From contig NZ_JBBMEJ010000006.1 in assembly GCF_040096615.1 (NCBI RefSeq), positions 62,001 to 126,000 on the forward strand: a DNA stretch of 64,000 nucleotides. Direction: 5' to 3'. The notes under the pieces were generated by a model. It made no database searches, was not told the DNA's origin, and saw only the letters and a program-made list of their open reading frames with translations. A program made the position numbers and the translations under genes. Origin of the DNA: Blautia_A aquisgranensis (GTDB taxonomy: Bacteria; Bacillota; Clostridia; Lachnospirales; Lachnospiraceae). This document shows positions 1 through 8,146 of this stretch, in pieces (the first letter of the stretch is position 1; each line of letters opens with the position of its first letter).

Positions 1-1
1 C

Positions 2-1432
2 GGAAAAAGCAACGCAAAGGTCTATGTAAAATCTTCCACAGGAATCAAATTTTCGGATGTAGCCGGAGAAGATGAGGCCAAGGAGCTTCTGACCGAGATC
101 GTAGATTTTCTTCATAATCCGCAGAAGTACAGAGAAATCGGTGCTTCCATGCCGAAAGGAGCACTTCTTGTAGGTCCTCCAGGAACCGGTAAGACACTTC
201 TTGCCAAGGCTGTTGCCGGTGAGGCGGAAGTTCCGTTCTTCTCCATCTCCGGATCTGAGTTTGTGGAGATGTTTGTTGGTATGGGTGCTGCCAAGGTCCG
301 TGATCTTTTTAAACAGGCCAATGAGAAAGCCCCATGTATCGTATTTATCGATGAGATCGATACCATTGGTAAGAAACGTGATGGTGCCGGAATGGGTGGC
401 GGAAACGATGAGCGTGAGCAGACACTGAACCAGCTGCTTACTGAGATGGACGGCTTTGATGGCTCCAAGGGCGTTGTGATCCTGGCAGCTACCAACAGAC
501 CGGATTCCCTGGATCCTGCACTTCTTCGTCCGGGACGTTTTGACAGAAGAATTCCGGTTGAGCTTCCGGACCTTCAGGGTCGTGAAGAGATCCTTAAGGT
601 TCATGCGAAAAAGATCAAGATCGCGGACAGCGTCCGTTTTGATGAGATCGCCAAGGCAGCTGTTGGTGCTTCCGGCGCAGAGCTTGCCAATATCGTCAAT
701 GAGGCAGCACTCCGTGCAGTCCGTGACGGACGGAAATTTGCCACACAGGCAGATTTTGAGGAAAGTATCGAGGTTGTCATTGCCGGATATCAGAAGAAGA
801 ACCGTGTGCTTTCCAATAAGGAGAAGCTGATCGTTTCCTACCATGAGGTAGGGCATGCACTGGTTGCAGCCAAACAGACAGATTCTGCTCCGGTTCACAA
901 GATCACCATTATTCCACGTACTTCAGGTGCTCTTGGTTATACCATGCAAGTAGATGAACAGGAACATTTCCTGATGTCAAAAGAGGAACTGGAGAACAAG
1001 ATCGCAACCTTTACAGGTGGTCGCGCAGCAGAGGAGCTGATCTTCCATTCTGTTACAACAGGAGCATCCAATGACATCGAGCAGGCGACCAAGATCGCAA
1101 GAGCCATGATCAGCCGCTATGGTATGAGCGATGAATTTGATATGGTTGCCATGGAGAATGTAAGCAATCAGTACCTGGGCGGAGATGCCAGCCTTACCTG
1201 CTCCTTTGAGACCCAGACACTTCTGGATAAAAAGGTCGTTGAGCTGGTAAGAAGAGAGCATGAGAAAGCTACGAAGATCCTGACAGATAACATTGGTAAG
1301 CTTCACGAGATCGCCAAATATCTTTATGAACATGAGACGATTACAGGCGAGGAATTTATGAAGATCCTTAATGAGCCACCGGTGGAGATTACTGCTTCCG
1401 ATGAGAACACACAGGATACAGACAGCTTATAA
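2..1432 (+). CDS. ftsH: ATP-dependent zinc metalloprotease FtsH, 5' truncated by the window edge
   Basis: Membrane-anchored AAA+ protease that unfolds and degrades membrane and short-lived cytosolic proteins. The frame is open from base 2, so about 476 C-terminal residues are visible; the N-terminal membrane segments and extracytoplasmic domain of this roughly 600-650-residue family lie outside. Visible in order: the linker FSDVAGEDEAK, Walker A GPPGTGKT, Walker B IVFIDEID, the second region of homology with the arginine finger (RPGRFDRR), and the zinc site HEVGH (codons 842-856; most relatives read HEAGH). The downstream acidic segment ASNDIEQAT supplies the expected third zinc ligand. A strong terminator follows, so this is the end of its transcription unit. 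Identity is secure. Confidence 0.97.
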   Translation, partial: GKSNAKVYVKSSTGIKFSDVAGEDEAKELLTEIVDFLHNPQKYREIGASMPKGALLVGPPGTGKTLLAKAVAGEAEVPFFSISGSEFVEMFVGMGAAKVRDLFKQANEKAPCIVFIDEIDTIGKKRDGAGMGGGNDEREQTLNQLLTEMDGFDGSKGVVILAATNRPDSLDPALLRPGRFDRRIPVELPDLQGREEILKVHAKKIKIADSVRFDEIAKAAVGASGAELANIVNEAALRAVRDGRKFATQADFEESIEVVIAGYQKKNRVLSNKEKLIVSYHEVGHALVAAKQTDSAPVHKITIIPRTSGALGYTMQVDEQEHFLMSKEELENKIATFTGGRAAEELIFHSVTTGASNDIEQATKIARAMISRYGMSDEFDMVAMENVSNQYLGGDASLTCSFETQTLLDKKVVELVRREHEKATKILTDNIGKLHEIAKYLYEHETITGEEFMKILNEPPVEITASDENTQDTDSL

Positions 1433-1461
1433 GCTTTATAATTACAGAGAAAAACGGACAG

Positions 1462-1513
1462 AAAGTTCGAGGAAACTGTAGGATACAGATCTTTACAGTC
1501 CTCGAACTTTTTT
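1462..1513 (+). terminator. Rho-independent terminator after ftsH
   Basis: The arms AAAGTTCGAGGA and TCCTCGAACTTT pair perfectly, with a further inner pairing ACTGTA/TACAGT, and a T run follows. It closes the ftsH transcript. Confidence 0.9.
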
Positions 1514-1528
1514 GCAATGAAACTGTTC

Positions 1529-1557
1529 TTGTCATTCACAGTTTAATTCGTTATAAT
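1529..1557 (+). promoter_or_regulatory. Sigma-A-type promoter for the zinc-finger gene and polA
   Basis: TTGTCA and TATAAT are separated by 17 bases, just past the ftsH terminator and about 40 bases upstream of the next start codon. Confidence 0.75.
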
Positions 1558-1594
1558 GGTAAACAATTACGAAACAGTAAAGAGAGGGAAAAAT

Positions 1595-1942
1595 ATGGAC
1601 TGTCGTACTGCTGAGGGAATGGTTAATAAATATATAGGTCATGCGCTTTCTGTCAATGAGCTGGAGGAGTTTCTGGAGCATATTGAAAACTGTTCCTCCT
1701 GTTACGATGAGCTTGCCACTTATTTTATCGTGCATAAAGCCATGGAACAGCTGGATGAGAAGCAGGAAGAATCCGTTCTGGATTTTAAGGGACTGCTGGA
1801 AGAGGATATCCGGAAATCCAGAAGATATATCCGCAGAAAGAAATTTCACAGAGCAGTAGCAGCAGTGGCTGTCTGCGCGCTTATTGCAGCGTTGGCTGTT
1901 TTTCTCATTTTCGTGATCCTGGAGCTTAAGGAGGGAATATAG
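1595..1942 (+). CDS. Putative anti-sigma-factor-like zinc-finger membrane protein
   Basis: A 115-residue protein with the motif HIENCSSC near residue 30, the HxxxCxxC signature of zf-HC2 / anti-sigma zinc-binding domains. Toward the C-terminus a basic stretch (SRRYIRRKKF) is followed by a single hydrophobic helix (about residues 87-110), which predicts a cytoplasmic zinc domain on a short membrane anchor. The start at 1595 is chosen because GAGAGGGA lies just upstream; an in-frame ATG at 1556 overlaps the promoter -10 and is unlikely. It stops one base before the polA start and is probably cotranscribed with it. No sigma factor gene is adjacent, so an anti-sigma role is only inferred from the fold. 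It could instead be a generic membrane zinc-finger protein. Confidence 0.75.
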   Translation: MDCRTAEGMVNKYIGHALSVNELEEFLEHIENCSSCYDELATYFIVHKAMEQLDEKQEESVLDFKGLLEEDIRKSRRYIRRKKFHRAVAAVAVCALIAALAVFLIFVILELKEGI

Positions 1943-1943
1943 T

Positions 1944-4583
1944 TTGAGTGAAAAAATATTACTGATCGACGGACACAGCATTTTGAACCGTGCGTTTTAC
2001 GGATTACCGGATCTTACCAATGCAGAAGGCCGTCATACAGGAGCTGTATATGGGTTCCTGAACATTATGTTCAGAATTATGGAAGAAGAAAAACCGGAAT
2101 ATTTAACCGTTGCGTTTGACCTGAGTGCACCAACCTTCCGCCATAAGAGATACGAGGCTTACAAGGGAACCCGTAAGCCTATGCCGGAAGAGCTTCGGGA
2201 ACAGGTGCCGTTGATCAAGGAGATGCTTTCTGCCATGGGAATCAATATCATGTCCCTGGAGGGATATGAAGCGGATGATCTTCTTGGAACAGTCGCGCGA
2301 AGAAGCGAAGCGAAAGGCATGGATGTAACAATCCTTTCCGGAGACAGGGATCTTCTTCAGCTGGCTACTGATAAGGTTCTGATCCGTCTGCCCAAGACTG
2401 TTCGCGGCAAGACCACCATTGAGAATTATCACACAGCGGAGGTTCTGGAAAAATATCAGGTAACACCACCGCAGATCATAGAACTGAAAGCTCTGATGGG
2501 GGACAGCTCTGATAATATTCCGGGAATCCCGGGAGTAGGAGAGAAGACTGCCACGAAAATGATCGTACAGTTTGGCTCTATTGAGAATGCACATGAACAT
2601 CTGGAAGAAGTGAAGCCAAACAAGGCGAAAGAATCACTTCGTGAGCATTATGACATGGCACAGCTTTCCAAGGAGCTTGCGACCATTAATACAGACAGCC
2701 CTCTTGAATTTTCCTACGAGAAGGCTAAAGTGGAGAATCCATATACACCGGAAGCCTATGAGTTGTGTAAGCGTTTGGAATTTAAGAACATGCTGAACCG
2801 TTTTGACCCGGCCACAGCAGCAGATTCCTCTATGGAGCTGGAATTTTTTACCTGTAATGATCTTTCCGGTGTAGAGGCCCTTTTTGAAAAAGCCGGGAAG
2901 AAGGATCAGGTGGGAATTTCCGTTCTTGCAGACCAGGAAGAAGTATACTCAGTGGGACTTGTACTGGATGAAAATGAGATCTATCAGATTCCGGTGGGGG
3001 GACTTCTCACAGGAGAATACCTTTGCACAAAGATCGAAAAACTGGCGCAGGAGACCGTGATCTGTGCCATGGATATCAAGGCTGCTCTGAAGCATGTTGC
3101 ACTTACAAAACCAGAGCAGGTTTTTGACGCAGGAATCGCAGCGTATCTTCTGAATCCTCTGAAATCCTCTTATACCCATGATGATATGGCAAGAGAATAT
3201 CTGAATGGAATGATGCTTCCGGCCAAAGAAGATCTTCTTGGAAAAACATCTCTTAAGAAAGCCTGGGAGGATGAGATGGAGGGGCTTGGAAATTATGCCT
3301 GCTATCAGGCTTTTGTGCCATATATGGCCCGAGAGGAGCTCCTTCGCAGGCTGGATGAGACCGGAATGCGAAAAGTCTACGATGAGATTGAGCTTCCGCT
3401 TGTGTTTACCCTGGATTCCATGGAGAAATGGGGAATTGCCGTAAAAGGTGAAGAGCTGAAAAGCTATGGTGAGAAGCTGAGTGTCCGGATACAGGAGCTG
3501 GAAAAAACGATCTGGCAGGAGGCAGGAGAAGAGTTTAATATTAACTCACCGAAGCAGCTTGGAGTGATTCTTTTTGAAAAGCTTGGACTTCCAGGTGGCA
3601 AGAAGACAAAAACAGGATATTCCACAGCAGCAGACATTCTTGATAAGCTGGCACCGGAGCATGTCATTGTGAAAGATATCCTGGAATACCGCCAGCTGAC
3701 GAAGTTGAAATCCACTTATGCCGACGGACTTGGAAATGTGATCGGAAAAGACGGACGAATTCACTCTACTTTTAACCAGACGATCACAGCTACCGGACGT
3801 ATCAGCAGTACAGAGCCGAATCTTCAGAACATTCCGGTACGTATGGAGCTGGGAAGACTGATCCGTAAGGTTTTTGTGCCGGAGGATGGGTATGTGTTCC
3901 TGGATGCGGATTATTCCCAGATCGAGCTGCGTGTGCTGGCCCATATGTCCGGGGATGAGAAGCTGATCCAGGCATACAGAGAGGCGGAAGATATCCATCG
4001 CCTTACCGCATCTCAGGTATTTCATGTGCCGCTGGATGAGGTGACACCGCTTCAGAGACGAAATGCAAAGGCTGTAAACTTCGGAATCGTGTACGGTATC
4101 AGCTCTTTCGGACTGAGTCAGGATTTAAGCATTACAAGAAAAGAGGCAGCAGCCTATATTGAAAAATATTTCGAGACATATCCGAAAATCAAGGGATTTC
4201 TTGATGGCCTTGTAAAAGACGGCAAAGAGTATGGCTATGTTACAACCATGTTTGGCAGACGACGTCCGGTACCGGAACTGAAATCCAGTAACTTCATGCA
4301 GCGTTCTTTCGGAGAGCGTGTGGCAATGAATTCCCCGATTCAGGGAACTGCGGCAGATATTATCAAGATTGCCATGAATCATGTTTACGAACGAATGAAA
4401 AAAGAAGGATTGCAGTCAAGACTGGTGCTGCAGGTACACGATGAGCTTCTGATCGAAACCAAAAAAGAAGAGATTGAAGAGGTATCCCGTATCCTGGAAG
4501 AGGAGATGACGGGTGCCGCGGAACTTAAAGTGGAGCTTGACGTGGATATGCATCAGGGAGACAACTGGTATGAGGCGAAATAA
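1944..4583 (+). CDS. polA: DNA polymerase I
   Basis: Replication and repair polymerase that removes RNA primers and fills gaps. 879 residues. The first ~290 residues are a 5' nuclease domain (FDLSAPTFRHKRY, EADDLLGT, GDSSDNIPG). The central region corresponds to the proofreading domain but lacks the acidic exonuclease motifs: the expected FDTET-like segment reads VGISVLADQ. The C-terminal polymerase domain carries motif A DADYSQIELR, motif B RRNAKAVNFGIVYG and motif C QVHDELL. The start is TTG at 1944, placed by AAGGAGGG 7-8 bases upstream; no ATG fits as well. It abuts coaE with no spacer. Loss of proofreading residues is common in Gram-positive Pol I, so this is expected rather than damage. 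Confidence 0.97.
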   Translation: MSEKILLIDGHSILNRAFYGLPDLTNAEGRHTGAVYGFLNIMFRIMEEEKPEYLTVAFDLSAPTFRHKRYEAYKGTRKPMPEELREQVPLIKEMLSAMGINIMSLEGYEADDLLGTVARRSEAKGMDVTILSGDRDLLQLATDKVLIRLPKTVRGKTTIENYHTAEVLEKYQVTPPQIIELKALMGDSSDNIPGIPGVGEKTATKMIVQFGSIENAHEHLEEVKPNKAKESLREHYDMAQLSKELATINTDSPLEFSYEKAKVENPYTPEAYELCKRLEFKNMLNRFDPATAADSSMELEFFTCNDLSGVEALFEKAGKKDQVGISVLADQEEVYSVGLVLDENEIYQIPVGGLLTGEYLCTKIEKLAQETVICAMDIKAALKHVALTKPEQVFDAGIAAYLLNPLKSSYTHDDMAREYLNGMMLPAKEDLLGKTSLKKAWEDEMEGLGNYACYQAFVPYMAREELLRRLDETGMRKVYDEIELPLVFTLDSMEKWGIAVKGEELKSYGEKLSVRIQELEKTIWQEAGEEFNINSPKQLGVILFEKLGLPGGKKTKTGYSTAADILDKLAPEHVIVKDILEYRQLTKLKSTYADGLGNVIGKDGRIHSTFNQTITATGRISSTEPNLQNIPVRMELGRLIRKVFVPEDGYVFLDADYSQIELRVLAHMSGDEKLIQAYREAEDIHRLTASQVFHVPLDEVTPLQRRNAKAVNFGIVYGISSFGLSQDLSITRKEAAAYIEKYFETYPKIKGFLDGLVKDGKEYGYVTTMFGRRRPVPELKSSNFMQRSFGERVAMNSPIQGTAADIIKIAMNHVYERMKKEGLQSRLVLQVHDELLIETKKEEIEEVSRILEEEMTGAAELKVELDVDMHQGDNWYEAK

Positions 4584-5183
4584 ATGAGAGTGATCGGAGT
4601 AACCGGCGGCGTAGGTGCCGGGAAAAGTACAGTGCTTGGAATCATGGAAAAAGATTTCGGCGCATATGTGATACAGGCAGACCAGATCGGGCATATTTTA
4701 ATGGAACCGGGCGAGGAATGTTACGATGCAGTGATCGGATTGTTCGGAAAAGAAACCATAAAAAAAGATAAAACTATTGACCGGAAGCGGATTTCTGATG
4801 TAGTATTCACAGATAAGGAGATGCTTTTGAAATTGAATGGGATCATTCATCCGGCTGTGAAAAGCAGAATCCTGCGTCTTATTCAGGAGCAGAGAGAAGC
4901 CGGAAGAGAAATCTGTGTTGTGGAGGCGGCACTTTTTCTGGAGGAGAAATACCAGGAATTCTGTGATGAGGTCTGGTATGTGTATACAGAAGAGGAAATC
5001 CGGATACAGAGACTGATGGAGAACCGTGGATATTCTAGGGAAAAATCTCTTGGCATCATCAAAAACCAGGTTTCCGACCAGGTTTTCCGGGAAAACACCG
5101 ATTATGTGATCGAAAATAACGGAGATCTTTTGGAGACCCGGAGACAGATCAGAGAAGGGATAGAAAGAAATGAGACTTTGTAG
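4584..5183 (+). CDS. coaE: Dephospho-CoA kinase
   Basis: Catalyses the last step of coenzyme A synthesis, phosphorylating the 3'-hydroxyl of dephospho-CoA with ATP. 199 residues, the usual length. The P-loop is GVTGGVGAGKST near the N-terminus; DQIGHILMEPG and the lid-type arginines (RLMENRGYSREK) follow the family pattern. The ATG begins on the base after the polA stop, and the 3' end overlaps the next gene by 14 bases, so translation is probably coupled. A polA-coaE neighbourhood is common in Firmicutes. Confidence 0.95.
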   Translation: MRVIGVTGGVGAGKSTVLGIMEKDFGAYVIQADQIGHILMEPGEECYDAVIGLFGKETIKKDKTIDRKRISDVVFTDKEMLLKLNGIIHPAVKSRILRLIQEQREAGREICVVEAALFLEEKYQEFCDEVWYVYTEEEIRIQRLMENRGYSREKSLGIIKNQVSDQVFRENTDYVIENNGDLLETRRQIREGIERNETL

Positions 5184-5967
5184 TATTGCCAGTGGAAGCA
5201 GCGGAAACTGTATTTATGTGGGATCTGAGGAAGCACATGTTCTGGTAGATGTGGGAATCAGCGGAAAGGGCGTTGAGAAAGGCCTGAATTCCCTGGACCT
5301 TACAGGAAAAGATGTAGATGGTATCCTGATCACCCATGAACATTCCGACCATATCAAGGGGCTTGGCGTGATTTCCAGAAAATACGGAATTCCGATCTAC
5401 ACTACAGGTGGAACTGCAGATGCCATGCTTCACATGAAATCACTTGGAAAAATGCCGGAGGGACTGATCCATGAGATCCGCGAAGATGAACCCTTTGAGA
5501 TCAAAGATCTGACGATAAATCCGTTTACGATTCCGCACGATGCGGCACAGCCGGTAGGCTACCGTCTGGAATGCGGAGAACATTCTGTGGGAATTGCCAC
5601 AGACCTTGGAAAATATAATGATTATATTGTTAAAAACCTTGAGAATCTGGATGCGGTGCTTTTGGAAGCCAACCACGATATCCGGATGCTGCAGGTTGGA
5701 AAATACCCTTATTATCTGAAACAGAGGATCTTAGGTGACAGAGGCCATCTCTCCAATGAGAATGCCGGCCGGCTGCTCTGCCGGATCCTCCATGATAATC
5801 TGAAAGCTGTTTTTCTCGGGCACTTGAGCCGGGAGAACAACTACGAGGAACTTGCCTATGAGACCGTGTGCTCGGAGGTAACATTTGGTGACAACCCGTA
5901 CCGCTCCAGGGATTTTAAGATCCAGGTAGCGAAGCGGGATCATATATCAGAAATAATCACAGTGTAG
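5170..5967 (+). CDS. Metallo-beta-lactamase-fold hydrolase, WalJ/YycJ type
   Basis: 265-residue soluble hydrolase of the metallo-beta-lactamase superfamily. The metal-binding motif HEHSDHIKG is near residue 57, with further ligands at IPHDAAQPVG, the acidic ATDLGKY region and HLSREN near the C-terminus. The opening MRLCSIASGSSGNC is typical of YycJ/WalJ, a family linked to 5'-3' exonuclease action in mismatch repair and to WalKR loci. No walKR genes are here; it sits instead after polA-coaE, which fits a DNA-repair role. The ATG lies inside coaE with GAAGGGA upstream. The family assignment is good; the substrate is inferred. Confidence 0.85.
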   Translation: MRLCSIASGSSGNCIYVGSEEAHVLVDVGISGKGVEKGLNSLDLTGKDVDGILITHEHSDHIKGLGVISRKYGIPIYTTGGTADAMLHMKSLGKMPEGLIHEIREDEPFEIKDLTINPFTIPHDAAQPVGYRLECGEHSVGIATDLGKYNDYIVKNLENLDAVLLEANHDIRMLQVGKYPYYLKQRILGDRGHLSNENAGRLLCRILHDNLKAVFLGHLSRENNYEELAYETVCSEVTFGDNPYRSRDFKIQVAKRDHISEIITV

Positions 5968-5980
5968 AAAGGAAAAAACG

Positions 5981-6253
5981 ATGAAGAAGACAATTATCAC
6001 AGTAGTAGGAAATGACACAGTAGGAATTATCGCGAAGGTTTGTACATACCTTGCAGAGAATCAGGTTAACATTCTGGATATTTCTCAGACCATCGTTCAG
6101 GGGTATTTCAACATGATGATGATCGCAGATACAGCGAAATGTGAGAAGGACGGAGGCACACTTGCAAAAGAGCTTGAGAATCTTGGCAAAGAGATCGGTG
6201 TAGTGATCCACTGCCAGCACGAGGACATCTTTAACATGATGCACAGAGTGTGA
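5981..6253 (+). CDS. ACT-domain protein (UPF0237 type)
   Basis: 90-residue protein that is a single ACT domain: TIITVVGNDTVGIIAKVCTYLAENQVNILDISQT is the first beta-alpha-beta unit with the usual small-molecule-binding glycine. ACT domains bind amino acids or similar effectors. It is followed 69 bases later by the UPF0210 gene, a pairing conserved across many Gram-positive bacteria, so it is likely the regulatory partner of that protein. RBS GAAAGGA precedes the ATG. The effector is unknown. Confidence 0.9.
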   Translation: MKKTIITVVGNDTVGIIAKVCTYLAENQVNILDISQTIVQGYFNMMMIADTAKCEKDGGTLAKELENLGKEIGVVIHCQHEDIFNMMHRV

Positions 6254-6322
6254 TAAAGCTGACAGCTATACAGTTATTTTATTACATACCTATCTTACAC
6301 CAATCATCAGGGAGAAAATAAA

Positions 6323-7687
6323 ATGATCAATATTTTTGAGGTAAACGAGACAAACAAAATGATAGAGCAGGAGAATCTGGATGTGCGTACCATCACCATG
6401 GGTATCAGCCTTCTGGACTGCATTGATCCTGACCTTGACGCACTGAATCAGAAAATATATGACAAGATCACCACAAAGGCCAGAAATCTGGTAGCTACCG
6501 GTGATGAGATCGCTACTGAATACGGAATCCCGGTTGTCAATAAACGAATCTCCGTAACACCGATCGCACTGGTAGGTGGTGCTGCATGCAAGAAGCCGGA
6601 GGATTTTGTAACCATCGCAAGAACTCTCGATAAATGTGCCAAGGAAGTCGGCGTTAACTTTATCGGCGGCTATTCTGCACTGGTAAGCAAAGGAATGACA
6701 CCTGCAGAGGAGCTTCTGATCCGTTCTATCCCACAGGCTATGGCAGAGACTGAGCGTGTCTGCAGCTCTGTAAACGTAGGTTCTACCAAGACTGGTATCA
6801 ACATGGACGCTGTCAAGCTGATGGGAGAAATTGTGCTTGCAACAGCAGAGGCTACCAAGGACCAGGATTCCCTTGGATGTGCCAAGCTGGTAGTGTTCTG
6901 TAATGCTCCGGATGATAACCCGTTCATGGCAGGAGCTTTCCACGGTGTCACAGAGGCAGATTGCATTATCAATGTAGGTGTCAGCGGTCCCGGTGTTGTA
7001 AAGAAAGCTCTGGAGCAGGTTCGCGGAAAAGATTTCGGAACCCTCTGTGAGATGATCAAACGTACAGCATTTAAGGTAACACGAGTAGGCCAGCTGGTTG
7101 CACGTGAGGCATCCAGACGTCTGGATGTGCCGTTTGGTATTGTAGATCTTTCCCTTGCCCCGACACCGGCTATTGGCGATTCTGTAGCGGAGATTTTGGA
7201 GGAGATCGGACTTGAGAGAGCTGGTGCACCTGGAACAACAGCGGCACTTGCGCTTCTCAATGACCAGGTAAAAAAAGGCGGCGTTATGGCAGCAGCAGCT
7301 GTTGGTGGTTTGAGCGGTGCGTTTATTCCGGTCAGTGAGGATCAGGGAATGATCGATGCGGTAAACGAGGGCGCGCTTACTCTTGAGAAGCTGGAAGCCA
7401 TGACCTGTGTCTGCTCCGTAGGACTTGATATGATCGCAGTCCCAGGAGATACCAAGGCAACTACACTGGCAGGTATTATTGCAGATGAGTCTGCGATCGG
7501 TATGGTAAACCAGAAGACAACGGCAGTACGTCTGATCCCGGTTATCGGCAAGGGTGTTGGCGAGACTGTTGAGTTCGGCGGCCTTCTTGGCTATGCACCG
7601 ATCATGCCGGTAAATTCTTTCTCCTGCGACGCATTTGTACAGAGAGGCGGACGGATCCCGGCACCGATCCACAGCTTTAAGAATTAA
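6323..7687 (+). CDS. UPF0210 / DUF711 family protein (PFL-like fold)
   Basis: 454-residue cytosolic protein matching the UPF0210 family, whose known structures resemble pyruvate-formate-lyase-type barrels but which has no established reaction. Recognisable segments are ITMGISLLDC near the start, SVNVGSTKTGINMDAV, VGVSGPGVV and the glycine-rich GRIPAPIHSF at the C-terminus. Length is typical. The start has GGGAGAAAA upstream. It is almost certainly expressed with the ACT gene before it. The function cannot be stated from sequence. Confidence 0.9.
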   Translation: MINIFEVNETNKMIEQENLDVRTITMGISLLDCIDPDLDALNQKIYDKITTKARNLVATGDEIATEYGIPVVNKRISVTPIALVGGAACKKPEDFVTIARTLDKCAKEVGVNFIGGYSALVSKGMTPAEELLIRSIPQAMAETERVCSSVNVGSTKTGINMDAVKLMGEIVLATAEATKDQDSLGCAKLVVFCNAPDDNPFMAGAFHGVTEADCIINVGVSGPGVVKKALEQVRGKDFGTLCEMIKRTAFKVTRVGQLVAREASRRLDVPFGIVDLSLAPTPAIGDSVAEILEEIGLERAGAPGTTAALALLNDQVKKGGVMAAAAVGGLSGAFIPVSEDQGMIDAVNEGALTLEKLEAMTCVCSVGLDMIAVPGDTKATTLAGIIADESAIGMVNQKTTAVRLIPVIGKGVGETVEFGGLLGYAPIMPVNSFSCDAFVQRGGRIPAPIHSFKN

Positions 7688-7712
7688 TTTTATAAGTTTT
7701 AAAATTCAGGGG

Positions 7713-7741
7713 TTGACATAGATGCGTTGATGTGTTAAAGT
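7713..7741 (+). promoter_or_regulatory. Promoter of the tryptophan T-box operon
   Basis: A perfect -35 TTGACA and a -10-like TAAAGT are spaced by 17 bases, immediately upstream of the T-box leader. Confidence 0.7.
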
Positions 7742-7744
7742 AAA

Positions 7745-8037
7745 CACAACTTAAGAAACAAACCAGTGAGAAAGAGAAGTAGACATTTCAGGAAGCTTCA
7801 CAGAGAGCGGTGATGGTGGGAATCCGCAGGGGACCAGATGTTGAATGGACTTTCGAGGGCGGCCCGAACTATTGAATCTGTACAGTAGGCGCCGACGGGA
7901 TAACCGAACCCGTTATCAATGAGGAGTGTATGTCAGTACACCGGAAAGTGGGCGATTCGTCAATTTGAGTGGTACCGCGATAATAAAGAACTTTTATTAC
8001 CGTCTCAAGCATAATATAAGCTTGAGACGGTTTTTTA
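7745..8037 (+). promoter_or_regulatory. T-box riboswitch leader, tryptophan specifier (TGG)
   Basis: The leader carries the invariant T-box sequence TGGTACCGCG (7970-7979), which pairs with the free CCA end of uncharged tRNA, followed by an intrinsic terminator. Upstream, the stem I landmarks AGAGAGC (7803-7809) and GGTG are present, and the specifier region reads GAATGGAC with TGG at 7846-7848 in the position where T-box leaders show the codon. TGG means tryptophan, so uncharged tRNA-Trp should favour the antiterminator and switch on the transporter genes downstream. The T-box call is from its conserved motif; the specifier call is by alignment to the usual GAA-NNN-A pattern and agrees with the TrpXYZ-like genes. 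Confidence 0.9.
8000..8036 (+). terminator. Intrinsic terminator of the T-box leader
   Basis: CCGTCTCAAGC (8000-8010) pairs perfectly with GCTTGAGACGG (8020-8030), followed by six Ts. It is the off state of the T-box switch. Confidence 0.92.
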
Positions 8038-8146
8038 TGTTACAGAAAACAAGAAAATCTGTTGCATGAAAAGTTGTTCCGGAAAAGCAGACCGCAGGGT
8101 GTACAAATAAGTAATCATAAGCGGAATAAGAAGGGAGAACAAAATT

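Noticed and set aside
3..1432. HEVGH in FtsH as a damaged zinc site.
   Set aside because: The two His and the Glu of HExxH are intact; Ala to Val between them is conservative and not evidence of lost activity.
2800..3380. Degenerate proofreading domain of PolA as a pseudogene sign.
   Set aside because: Missing exonuclease residues are usual in Gram-positive Pol I, and the polymerase and 5' nuclease domains are complete.
6290..7672. A 460-codon minus-strand frame opposite the UPF0210 gene.
   Set aside because: Low-plausibility composition (many Cys, His, Tyr), no domain, and wholly antisense to a conserved gene.
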